DNA from: Anaerostipes faecalis
Lineage (GTDB): Bacteria; Bacillota; Clostridia; Lachnospirales; Lachnospiraceae
DNA length: 64,000 bases
Assembly (NCBI RefSeq): GCF_018982945.1
Contig: NZ_JABRXE010000006.1
Coordinates: 85,848-149,847 of the forward strand
Direction of reading: 5' to 3'
Shown: in pieces, positions 40,032-48,026 of the stretch
Position numbering within the stretch: the stretch's first letter is position 1
Layout of the letters: each line of letters starts with the position of its first letter
Notes under the pieces: generated by a model
The model's input: only the letters and a program-made list of their open reading frames with translations
Databases searched by the model: none
Told to the model about the DNA's origin: nothing
Position numbers and translations under genes: made by a program

Positions 40032-42527
40032 TTACTTAGCATAACTGTAAAAAATATTTCCAGCTGCCTTAAACTCTTTTTCCATTGCACTTCTTTCTGC
40101 CTGGACAGATTCTCCTGTTAAAGAATCGAAATATCGAAGTTTTGTCTGGTTATAACTGATGAGTAATACATATGTGCCATTCTTTCTTCTTGCCATTACA
40201 GATCTGCCTTTACTGATAGAATACAATACATCCTCAAGGTTACAATCCGAATAATTGACTCCCTGTTTATCAAATGCATTAAACAATTTATCAAAAGTAT
40301 TTCCTTTCAGTTTCTTAATCTTGTCATATGACAAATCCTTGCCTTCAGAATCTGCCATCATCTTAATGCATGCCACATCTGTCTCACTCTTGTTTTTAGC
40401 CTTTGTTATGGAAATATTTGCAACCTTTCCATAACTCTTCGCAATTCCTTTTTCCCACAGATATAACTGACCATAATTTACTACAACTCCACCTCCCTGT
40501 TTTGCTTCTTTAATTGCATCTTTCATACTGCTGTATGTTCCTGAAAGTTTTCCTCCCGTATAAACATATGCATCTTTATACTTGTATACATTATTTGCAA
40601 AATCAATCTTCAGTTCATCACCTTTTTCTTCAACATTCGTAGACAAATAACTTGGTCGTGTCTGTATATATATATTTTCCGGGAATGAAAGATACAATTG
40701 GTTAAATCTTGTGCCTGTATATCCATATTCAAAGACAACTTTATCCTCTGTCTTATTTTTGAATCTGATATAGCTGCTATCTGTCTTTTTATAACTGTTT
40801 CCATTCTTTTTGGAATAGGTAAGAACAACCGTTGTCCCGTCTATTTTGGCATCCGTAATATATAATCCAGTTTTTCCATATTCATTTACATTTTTATTAT
40901 CACTTCTAATAAAAACGTTATTAAGAGGATACATATAAGTTCCATCTTTTTGGCGGACAATCTGATCTTCGTCACATGTTCCATAAACAAAATCCTTCTG
41001 AATAAATCCAATTGGTTTTAAAAGCTGTCCTTTTTCACCTGAAATGATCCATTCTTTACCAGATGATAGATTTACCACTTTAATTTTGTTTTTAGACTGA
41101 TTCAGTGCCAGCATTCCATTTTCTGATACTACTGCCAAATCATCTGTTATATTTTGCGCAAGGATACTGCTCTGTTCTTTATCAAGATCCACATGATAAA
41201 TAGAACTGTCCAGATAAAAATAGAACTGATTATTCTTACTTAAAAATGCTCCTTTTTCCAGATCATTTTTCATTGTGTCATACTGGACTTTTACTGGAAT
41301 AAATGCCAGTTCTTCAATCTTCTGTTCTTCAGCATAGAAGCGATATACTGATATTCCATTTTTACCTTCATGCTTTCCTCGGTTCATATATCCATACACC
41401 AGGAAAGAAATATCACCATTGGACTTCATCTGCATAATCTGGATTCCATGTTTTGGATAATTATTTCTGCTTTCTCTGTAATCTTCCCCCATAAATGAAA
41501 ATACCTTATACATGTCCGAATTCTGATAATCATAGTACCATAATTCATTCTGAACCACAAAAGCAGCTTTCTTTCCGTTATCCTTACTGATCAGCTGTTT
41601 ATCACTTCCGCCAATTCCGATAAGAATACGATTATTCACACGATCAATGGTATCATAGCGCATATAACTTTCTAATTTTCTTTCATAATTCAAAAGATAC
41701 ATTCTATCTTTTGAATAACGAACCCTGAAGTATTCATTTGCCTGATAGTATTGTTTTACGCCTTCACTATTTTCTGCAGATAAAATATACCGAAATTCCA
41801 TAGAGGTAACATTCTGAGAAATTTCTTTAATGGTTGCCGGATACATTCTTTCAACCTGTGGTGAAAGATTTGCATAACAAATAGCCTCCTGACTTGATTT
41901 TAAATCTACATATGACAAATTATTGGATATTGTACCTTCTTCTGTCTCCAGATATTGACTGATAAACTCTGTATTACCTTCCTTCAAAGTTGAATCATGA
42001 AACTTCATGGCAAATTCCATACACTCTTTTAAATGAAATCCTGTTCCATAAACAACTCTGGTATAGTATTTAACATCTTTATTATCTTTTGTAACAGACA
42101 ATTCCATCAGATACGTTCTTCCAGATTCCAGTCTCTTTGATATATTAATATCTGCCAGACTCTGGTCTCCTTCTTTCTGAAATGCCGCATCTCCTCGATC
42201 CAAAATAGTTTTATTGTCAGAATCATAAATTTTGTATGTTACTGCTTCAATTCCTTCTTTATTGCCGCTTATAGAAACTTTCAGAGAATTTTTATCCAGA
42301 GGGGTTGTACTGTCACGAAGCATGGAAGCATCTACATCTCCCTGATATCCATGCAGCTGATTGATTTCCTGCTCATCTGAAATCAGAACCAGCAGCGGTA
42401 AAGTTGCCTGCGTTGTCTCCCGAACGCCATGATTATAACGCCCAACAAGCATATAATTCCACAGAATCAATGATATGATAAATATGAAACCAAAAATTAT
42501 TATTTGTATTGCTTTTGTATGCCTCAT
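40032..42527 (-). CDS. Large membrane-anchored extracellular protein, unknown function
   Basis: Not recognised. From the ATG at 42525-42527 (AAGGAG upstream) it has 831 residues; seven more are possible from 42548. A basic N-terminus (MRHTK) and one span at about residues 6-25 (IQIIIFGFIFIISLILWNYM) put the rest outside. Residues 30-280 are mixed; 290-620 look beta-rich with repeated short units such as a propeller might have (inference). The last 160 residues resemble a C39-like papain fold: CIKMMADSEGKDLSYDKIKKL and YVLLISYNQTKLRYFDSLTGESVQ, but the usual active His seems replaced. Single gene between PBP1A and a small unknown gene. Confidence 0.6.
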   Translation of the reverse strand: MRHTKAIQIIIFGFIFIISLILWNYMLVGRYNHGVRETTQATLPLLVLISDEQEINQLHGYQGDVDASMLRDSTTPLDKNSLKVSISGNKEGIEAVTYKIYDSDNKTILDRGDAAFQKEGDQSLADINISKRLESGRTYLMELSVTKDNKDVKYYTRVVYGTGFHLKECMEFAMKFHDSTLKEGNTEFISQYLETEEGTISNNLSYVDLKSSQEAICYANLSPQVERMYPATIKEISQNVTSMEFRYILSAENSEGVKQYYQANEYFRVRYSKDRMYLLNYERKLESYMRYDTIDRVNNRILIGIGGSDKQLISKDNGKKAAFVVQNELWYYDYQNSDMYKVFSFMGEDYRESRNNYPKHGIQIMQMKSNGDISFLVYGYMNRGKHEGKNGISVYRFYAEEQKIEELAFIPVKVQYDTMKNDLEKGAFLSKNNQFYFYLDSSIYHVDLDKEQSSILAQNITDDLAVVSENGMLALNQSKNKIKVVNLSSGKEWIISGEKGQLLKPIGFIQKDFVYGTCDEDQIVRQKDGTYMYPLNNVFIRSDNKNVNEYGKTGLYITDAKIDGTTVVLTYSKKNGNSYKKTDSSYIRFKNKTEDKVVFEYGYTGTRFNQLYLSFPENIYIQTRPSYLSTNVEEKGDELKIDFANNVYKYKDAYVYTGGKLSGTYSSMKDAIKEAKQGGGVVVNYGQLYLWEKGIAKSYGKVANISITKAKNKSETDVACIKMMADSEGKDLSYDKIKKLKGNTFDKLFNAFDKQGVNYSDCNLEDVLYSISKGRSVMARRKNGTYVLLISYNQTKLRYFDSLTGESVQAERSAMEKEFKAAGNIFYSYAK

Positions 42528-42609
42528 TTGTTTCTCCTTTTTGTACACCTTCTATGGTTCATTTTATCCGTTTTCTGCTGTTTATACAACCATTTTAAGG
42601 AATCTTTAA

Positions 42610-42639
42610 GATGTGCCGTCTGAATTCAAACGGCACATC
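42610..42639 (-). terminator. Stem-loop after the 129-residue gene
   Basis: GATGTGCCGT (42610-42619) and ACGGCACATC (42630-42639) form a perfect 10-bp stem 3 bases from the stop at 42642. The T run after it is weak, so it may be a processing or stability stem rather than a strong terminator. Confidence 0.5.
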
Positions 42640-42641
42640 CC

Positions 42642-43031
42642 CTACGAAAACATTCTTTTTTTCATTCTGTATCTGCAACGCCTATGACACATCTCTCCTC
42701 CAAGAAGAGCCAATATCATCTGATATAGCATGCGATCTCTTTTAGGACCGTCTTCTTTTTCATGATATTTTATTTTATCATAAATCTTATCCGCCATTGC
42801 CATTACACCAACTCTATCCATATATTGATCAAACATCATACTGCCTTCATACTCCAGCTGGTCACAGGCATCTTCAATAAATTCCAGGATTTCCCTGGAA
42901 AGTGCAGAGTACATTTTTGTAATATACTGATAATCCTTTTCATCCTGTTCCTCCTGAAGAATTTCCATTTTTCCTGGCATTTCATCCATATCAAATCTAG
43001 GTAAATCTCCTAATCCTTCTATTGGAATCAT
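42642..43031 (-). CDS. Hypothetical protein, Asp/Glu/Met-rich
   Basis: Not recognised. A 129-residue soluble protein, acidic over the first 80 residues (DLPRFDMDEMPGKMEILQEEQDEKDY) and basic at the end (CHRRCRYRMKKRMFS). The middle (YSALSREILEFIEDACDQLEYEGSMMFDQYMDRVGVMAMADKIYDKI) is predicted helical. It might bind protein or RNA, but there is no motif to say so. Codon use and a ribosome-binding site (AAAGGAG, 43035-43041) support a real gene. It is next to a small alarmone synthetase. Confidence 0.7.
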   Translation of the reverse strand: MIPIEGLGDLPRFDMDEMPGKMEILQEEQDEKDYQYITKMYSALSREILEFIEDACDQLEYEGSMMFDQYMDRVGVMAMADKIYDKIKYHEKEDGPKRDRMLYQMILALLGGEMCHRRCRYRMKKRMFS

Positions 43032-43126
43032 TGTGAGACTCCTTTTCCTCTATTGATAATATCCTATGCCTTAATAATAAAAAGGTGAATTTTATTTTCT
43101 ATAACAAATTCTTTCCTCATGAAAGA

Positions 43127-43158
43127 AAAAAGAATCCTCCTCATGGAAGATTCTTTTT
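43127..43158 (-). terminator. Terminator of the alarmone synthetase gene
   Basis: Arms 43127-43140 and 43145-43158 pair over 14 positions (one G-U) with a 4-base loop. It ends 6 bases before the stop of the gene at 43164, and T residues follow on the minus strand. Confidence 0.8.
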
Positions 43159-43163
43159 CAAAA

Positions 43164-43820
43164 TCATAAGTCTTCTTTTTTAATACTTCTTACTTCTTCA
43201 TTAATTGCCAGCATCTTGCTATCCAGAAATGCAATCATGTCTGCACATTCTTTTAACTCTGTGCGGATATAATCCGGGGCATTTCCTTCGTATTTATAAT
43301 AAATCTTATGCTCCAATGATGCCCAGAAATCCATAGCTACTGTGCGAATCTGTATTTCTACCTTTGTTGGTACAACTCTATCTGACAAAAAAATCGGTAC
43401 TTTAACTATCAAATGATAGCTTCGATATCCATTTGGTTTTGGATTAACCATATAATCCTTTGTCTTTAACACCTCAATATCATCCTGATTGGAAATCATA
43501 TCAACAATACGATAAATATCTGGTGTAAACGAACAAATAACCCTGATTCCAGCAATATCATCGATATATTTCTGTATATTCTCTACAGTTACATCGACTC
43601 CCTTTCGTAAAAGCTTTCGCATAATGCTTTCTTCACTTTTTAGTCTTGACTCAATATGTTCAATCGGATTATATTTATGTACAAACTTAAATTCATCATT
43701 TAAAATTTCCAGTTTTGTACCAATTTCTTTCAATGCCGAACGATATAAAAGCTGCATCTGCTTATATTCTATCAATACATCCTTTACATCAGGTAATTCC
43801 AATTCTCTCATTATGATCAC
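43164..43820 (-). CDS. Small alarmone synthetase (RelQ/YjbM-type)
   Basis: Synthesises (p)ppGpp or related alarmones. The 218 residues are one RelA/SpoT synthetase domain with no HD hydrolase, TGS or ACT domains. The motifs are IDDIAGIRVICSFTPDIYRIVDMI, KDYMVNPKPNGYRSYHLIV, and VEIQIRTVAMDFWASLEHKIYYKY. A C-terminal helical segment (about 190-218) fits the tetramer-forming helix of RelQ. Single gene, with its own terminator. Confidence 0.92.
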   Translation of the reverse strand: MIIMRELELPDVKDVLIEYKQMQLLYRSALKEIGTKLEILNDEFKFVHKYNPIEHIESRLKSEESIMRKLLRKGVDVTVENIQKYIDDIAGIRVICSFTPDIYRIVDMISNQDDIEVLKTKDYMVNPKPNGYRSYHLIVKVPIFLSDRVVPTKVEIQIRTVAMDFWASLEHKIYYKYEGNAPDYIRTELKECADMIAFLDSKMLAINEEVRSIKKEDL

Positions 43821-43939
43821 TCCTCACCGTTATTTTTAAAAATAATACACAAGGTATTTCATCCTGATGTTATTATTTTATCACTCTGTGAGGATGTATT
43901 CAATTTTATACACAAATTTTTAAGAATTTCCATGAAATA

Positions 43940-44213
43940 AAAAAATCCGTGCGGTTTGCGTTGTGCCTAATTCCACAGACGTTACCTCTACAGTTAACTC
44001 AACCCAGGCACCCTTACGGCACATAGGAGGTTCTGCTTAGTGCTGCTTCGTTCCCGACCTGACACGGTTCACAGATTCCTATTGCGTAAGACCCAGATAT
44101 CAACGCCACTTATAAAGGGCAGCTCTACAGAAAGAAGCCCGAAACAAACCATCACCTCTGCTATAGCGGATTGCAGAAATAGGGTGCCGCTACCTCCCCG
44201 GTTGCACGGAAGC
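43940..44213 (-). ncRNA. ffs: Signal recognition particle RNA (large, Alu-containing type)
   Basis: About 267 bases from TCCGTGC (44204-44210) to GCACGGA (43946-43952), which pair as the closing helix. The conserved SRP core TGTCAGGTCGGGAACGAAGC and the apical AGCAGCACTAAG are seen on the minus strand near 44030-44070. The length and the 5' domain match the Bacillus-type RNA with an Alu domain rather than the short E. coli 4.5S RNA. A T run follows at 43939-43945. Confidence 0.93.
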
Positions 44214-44230
44214 TTTATGACATAATCTGG

Positions 44231-44248
44231 TGCATCATTTCAGATGCA
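44231..44248 (-). promoter_or_regulatory. Precursor hairpin before SRP RNA
   Basis: TGCATC (44231-44236) pairs with GATGCA (44243-44248). It lies between the promoter and the mature RNA, so the primary transcript has about 37 extra 5' bases that may be trimmed. Confidence 0.4.
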
Positions 44249-44254
44249 GACTCC

Positions 44255-44283
44255 ATTATACTAGATAGATTCCTTTTGGTCAA
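44255..44283 (-). promoter_or_regulatory. SRP RNA promoter
   Basis: TTGACC (44278-44283), 17 bases, TATAAT (44255-44260) on the minus strand. This close match to consensus fits a stable RNA gene. Confidence 0.8.
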
Positions 44284-44292
44284 TAGATGGAT

Positions 44293-46296
44293 TTATTTTA
44301 CTTTTACAGTTTTTGTTTTGCTGTAAGATCCGTAATATCTTTTTCCATCAGATGTTTTATATGCTCTTACCTTAATATAATATTTTTTCTTACTTGACAA
44401 TTTTTTAATTGTTTTTGTTGTTGACTTTGTATACAAATTCTTATATTTTGATGTTCCTTTTTTCTTGTAGGAAATCTGGTATCCGCTGACACCACTGATT
44501 CTTTTGAAGCTTACAGTAATTGTTTTTTTACTTCTGCTTTTTGCGGATGTAATGCTTTCTTTTTTAGGAACAATATAATAGTAAACTTTTCTGGTTCCTC
44601 TATATTTTCCTTTTCCTTTAAAAATGACATAAGATCGTCCCATACTTTTACGCTTCTTTACAGAAACTGTATAGTCTTTGTTTTTCTTTAAAGCTTTCCC
44701 ATTGTAGTACAATTTGATATTTGGCTTCTGTGTTTTTCCTGTATAAATTCTCTTAACAGAAGAAGTCCTGCAATATCTTAAATGCACCTGTGATGCAGGT
44801 TCGCTTACTGTATATGCTTTGATCCTTACGGAAAATCTGCTATTTGTGTCATAATCTTCATGCAGATCTAACCAATGATCATTAACCTTACAGAAGCTCT
44901 GTCCCCTGGCAGTTTTATTTACAAATTTTATTATACTATTGCTATCATCATAGTTTATATCAACTCCAATTCGACTATATGTTTTTAAAGTTATTACAAC
45001 AGAAAACCGATCTCCTCTTATCATTTCAACCTTAGGTACATCTATGGTATGAGTTCCCTGATAGGAAATCTTACCATCTTTTCTTGATACTTCTTGCCCA
45101 CTATCTGGCTTATTGCCGGAAGGATTCCTAAAAATCTGGATCCGATATGCAACGTTATTAGAAAATGTGGTTAAATTAACTGCTTTTACGATTTCTTTGC
45201 GACTTCCACTTCCTTTTTTTGCCGTAAAAATATTTGCAACTTTTTCTCCTGAATCCAAATCTAATGAACCAGGACAAGTCGATCCATCATAAAAATAATT
45301 ATAATGATATTCTGATGTATTGGTAAAATCAGCTGAAATATATTCTTCTAATGATTTATCTTCGTATGAAATATAAAGATAACCATTGTCTCCTTCTTGC
45401 TGTCCCCAGCTATTTTTTACGATCCAGGCTCCTTTGTTATTTGGTCTTGCCTTTTCATTGAAATTGGAAATATCGTAATTATCATCCCATCCAACAATCG
45501 TAACCGCATGGTTAGCTGTCCTTGCCTTTTTGTTACTCTCATCATAAATATCATTACAATAATATGCTCCTGTTTTATCGTTATAAAATATATCCTGATC
45601 AGTTAAAGATTCAGGTGCGTAAGGTGCGTAATATGATACTCCTACAGCTCCATATTTTTCTATTTGGGATTTAACCAGCATTACACTTGGCGTATTCCCC
45701 AAAAAGTTACTGTCTTTTAAAATTGCCTCATCTTTCTGTATCAAAGAAGAAGGTAAAAACCATGATTCATTATCAAATGGAAAAATACTCTCACTGGCTA
45801 ATCCCTGCCATCCGGATAATGATAATAAGCCTAATATTCCGTTTCCACCAACCTGTTTCCAATTCCAATCACCAGATTTTAATTTTGTCATATCTCCCTT
45901 TGTATTATTTAACGTATCATTTGTTCTATTATATATAAAAAATGCCAAATGCTTTTCGGACAAATCCAGGGAAGTATTATTTTTTTGAGTTTTATGATTT
46001 TGGAGCATAGAAGTTTCCCCTAATGCACTTAATGAAAATGCCCAACATAAACCTGTATCTCCCTGATTTCTAATGGGTGTCACAATTCCCTTGTCCATTG
46101 AATTATAATATGAAGCTGAAGCTCTGCTATTTTTCATATCCTTTTGCTGTTGTTTTGACAATTGGGGAGACTCTATTTCTACATCTATAGGAAAGTACCC
46201 TGCCCCATTTTCATCTGCAAATACATTGATTGCATGAAAAGATAATATAAGAATAAAATTTATCAACATAACAGAAACTTTTTTATACATTTTCAT
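44293..46296 (-). CDS. Secreted papain-family (C1A) cysteine protease with Fn3-like C-terminus
   Basis: An exported protease of 667 residues. A signal peptide covers residues 1-27. The C1A domain shows the active Cys in QGDTGLCWAFSLSALGE (about residue 88), the active His in KARTANHAVTIVGWDDNYD and the Asn in GAWIVKNSWGQQEGDNGYLYISYED. A lectin-like beta domain follows (about 335-500), then a 65-residue basic repeat region (YYNGKALKKNKDYTVSVKKRK) and a final Fn3-like domain ending YYIKVRAYKTSDGKRYYGSYS. The ATG overlaps the tadA stop (ATGA); a second ATG two codons in has better spacing to AAGGAG. Confidence 0.9.
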   Translation of the reverse strand: MKMYKKVSVMLINFILILSFHAINVFADENGAGYFPIDVEIESPQLSKQQQKDMKNSRASASYYNSMDKGIVTPIRNQGDTGLCWAFSLSALGETSMLQNHKTQKNNTSLDLSEKHLAFFIYNRTNDTLNNTKGDMTKLKSGDWNWKQVGGNGILGLLSLSGWQGLASESIFPFDNESWFLPSSLIQKDEAILKDSNFLGNTPSVMLVKSQIEKYGAVGVSYYAPYAPESLTDQDIFYNDKTGAYYCNDIYDESNKKARTANHAVTIVGWDDNYDISNFNEKARPNNKGAWIVKNSWGQQEGDNGYLYISYEDKSLEEYISADFTNTSEYHYNYFYDGSTCPGSLDLDSGEKVANIFTAKKGSGSRKEIVKAVNLTTFSNNVAYRIQIFRNPSGNKPDSGQEVSRKDGKISYQGTHTIDVPKVEMIRGDRFSVVITLKTYSRIGVDINYDDSNSIIKFVNKTARGQSFCKVNDHWLDLHEDYDTNSRFSVRIKAYTVSEPASQVHLRYCRTSSVKRIYTGKTQKPNIKLYYNGKALKKNKDYTVSVKKRKSMGRSYVIFKGKGKYRGTRKVYYYIVPKKESITSAKSRSKKTITVSFKRISGVSGYQISYKKKGTSKYKNLYTKSTTKTIKKLSSKKKYYIKVRAYKTSDGKRYYGSYSKTKTVKVK

Positions 46297-46760
46297 TCAC
46301 TCCTTTTTTTCTTCCTTAAATTCCTGAAAAAATCTGTCATCATGTTGCTGCATTCCTCTTCCAATATTCCTTTTTCAATTTCAACCTGGTGATTAAAAGC
46401 ATCCACCTGAAGAATATTTAAAACCGATCCCGCACATCCTGCTTTTGGATTCATTGCACCAATAACTACTTTAGGAATTCTTGCCTGTACGATTGCCCCT
46501 GCACACATCTGACAAGGTTCCAATGTTATATACATAGTACACTGCTCCAGTCTCCAGTCTCCTGTTTTTTTACTTGCTTTCTGAATTGCCAGAAGTTCTG
46601 CATGTGCCAAAGTTGTTTTCTTTTTATTTCTCTGATTATAGGCCCTTGCAATAATCTTATCATCTGCTACGATCACACACCCGATAGGAACATCTCCGAT
46701 TGCTGCTGCCTTTTTCGCCTGCTTGATTGCTTCTTTCATATATTTTTCCTGCTGAGTCAT
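46293..46760 (-). CDS. tadA: tRNA adenosine(34) deaminase TadA
   Basis: Zinc deaminase that makes inosine at the wobble position of tRNA-Arg. The 155 residues have the zinc His and proton-shuttle Glu in HAELLAIQKA (about 55-64) and the Cys pair in EPCQMCAGAIVQARI (about 83-97). The family is essential in most bacteria. Its stop overlaps the start of a secreted protease gene, an unusual partner. A structured element lies upstream at 46777-46953. Confidence 0.96.
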   Translation of the reverse strand: MTQQEKYMKEAIKQAKKAAAIGDVPIGCVIVADDKIIARAYNQRNKKKTTLAHAELLAIQKASKKTGDWRLEQCTMYITLEPCQMCAGAIVQARIPKVVIGAMNPKAGCAGSVLNILQVDAFNHQVEIEKGILEEECSNMMTDFFRNLRKKKRSE

Positions 46761-46776
46761 CCTGTCCTCCTCTATT

Positions 46777-46953
46777 CAAGACTCGCTCGCGAGTCTTGGC
46801 GCGGAATTCGGGTCTGCATAGCAGACATACTTCCAATCCGAATTCCTGCGCATCCTCGCGGAGCGTATATCAGATGGGGGATTGAAACCCGCCACTGATA
46901 CATAATTGTTGCTCACTGCCTACAGAGGCGGGAGTCATCCCTCATCTGATATA
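46777..46953. repeat. Palindromic structured element upstream of tadA
   Basis: Three hairpin units in a row. Unit 1: CAAGACTCG (46777-46785) with CGAGTCTTG (46790-46798). Unit 2: GCGC + GGAATTCGG (46799-46811) with CCGAATTCC + GCGC (46838-46851) around an inner GTCTGC/GCAGAC hairpin (46812-46826). Unit 3: a 17-base arm (46866-46882) with 46937-46953, one G-U, with inner CCCGCC/GGCGGG (46888-46893 and 46927-46932). Base composition is far more GC-rich than the flanks. It is probably a repeated mobile or structured element; which one is not known. Confidence 0.6.
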
Positions 46954-47024
46954 ATATATTCTATACTCATGTCATATTCCAATTATTACACTCATAAAAT
47001 GAATCAAAAAAAGAGAGTACTTCA

Positions 47025-48026
47025 TTGTCTGATTATCAACGTATCGTATCTTATTTGTATGAATATCATCATGGAATCAAAGGCTCAAATGTCGGCTTTG
47101 CAAAAATTGAGAAGCGACAGAAACAGCTAAAATTATATTTCCATGTAAAAACAAATGACAAAGCACTGGAATATAACATCTATTTTTACCGTTTCCATCA
47201 GGGAACGATGGAAGGAATCCTTTTGGATACCATAAAACGTAACGATACCATTGTGGAATTTAAAAACACATATCCTTTAGTGGTAGATCTTGATAAAATA
47301 GATGGATTTCTTATTTATCATTCCAATGAACACTTTTTTGGTTCTGAATGGAAAGATCGTCCTATTATCATTCGAAATTTTCTTCCACTGAAACAATCAT
47401 CGCCTGAAGAATCTGTTTCCACCCCAGAACCTGAAGAAATAAAAACTGAAAAAGCAGTACCTGCAGAAACAACTCCTGTGGAAACGAATCCTCCAGAAAC
47501 AAATTCTGCCACAGAAGAACCTGAAATAAAAAATCCTGATACACAAAAAAATGAAACCATCATTCCAGAAACCAAAAATCCTGAAATAAAACAAACTGTG
47601 CCTAATAATGCCACTTCAAAACTGGTGGAATATATCGAGGCACTTCAACTTGAAAAAGAAGCCAAAGAACAGGAAACTTCTTATGAAAATCCTGACTTTG
47701 ACTGGAAGGAGTATCCCACCCTGCCTCTTCCTGATATTTATTGCCTTTCTCCTAGCATCAAAATCCAGATAGAGGATCTGCCAAAAATTCCTGATCTGCC
47801 AAAAGATATTAAAACCAATGGTTTTCTACTGCTTAATTATGGTAATTTCGGCCACTTATGTCTGGCTTGGAATTCCGAACATAAACGGCGCTACTTAGGC
47901 GTTCCTGGTATTTTCGATAATGAGAAATCTTTTATTTCAAAGTTATTTGGATTTCAGAATTTTATTACTGTTCCACCAAAAAAACATAAAACCGGTAATT
48001 TCGGTTATTTTATTTTACCCGTCTAA
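47025..48026 (+). CDS. DUF6128-domain protein
   Basis: A 333-residue protein with TTG start (GAGAG 7 bases before). The first 100 residues (YQRIVSYLYEYHHGIKGSNVGFAKIEKRQKQLKLYFHVK) match a Clostridia-specific domain that I know as DUF6128. Residues 125-200 are a low-complexity stretch of Pro, Glu, Thr and Asn (repeats like ETNPPETNS and ETKNPEIKQ). The last 130 residues form a second conserved domain with NYGNFGHLCLAWNSEHKRRYLGVPGIFDNEKSF. No membrane span or signal. Function unknown. Its end overlaps rsmA by 12 bases on the opposite strand. Confidence 0.8.
   Translation: MSDYQRIVSYLYEYHHGIKGSNVGFAKIEKRQKQLKLYFHVKTNDKALEYNIYFYRFHQGTMEGILLDTIKRNDTIVEFKNTYPLVVDLDKIDGFLIYHSNEHFFGSEWKDRPIIIRNFLPLKQSSPEESVSTPEPEEIKTEKAVPAETTPVETNPPETNSATEEPEIKNPDTQKNETIIPETKNPEIKQTVPNNATSKLVEYIEALQLEKEAKEQETSYENPDFDWKEYPTLPLPDIYCLSPSIKIQIEDLPKIPDLPKDIKTNGFLLLNYGNFGHLCLAWNSEHKRRYLGVPGIFDNEKSFISKLFGFQNFITVPPKKHKTGNFGYFILPV

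Noticed and set aside
44040-44225. 61-residue open frame on the plus strand
   Set aside because: It lies entirely inside the SRP RNA on the opposite strand.
46602-47130. Open frames across the palindromic element
   Set aside because: They run through hairpin arms and antisense to tadA; no conserved protein features.
47318-47614. Minus-strand frames over the DUF6128 linker
   Set aside because: Antisense to a low-complexity region; Ser/Gly/Val- or Phe-rich translation with no start signal.
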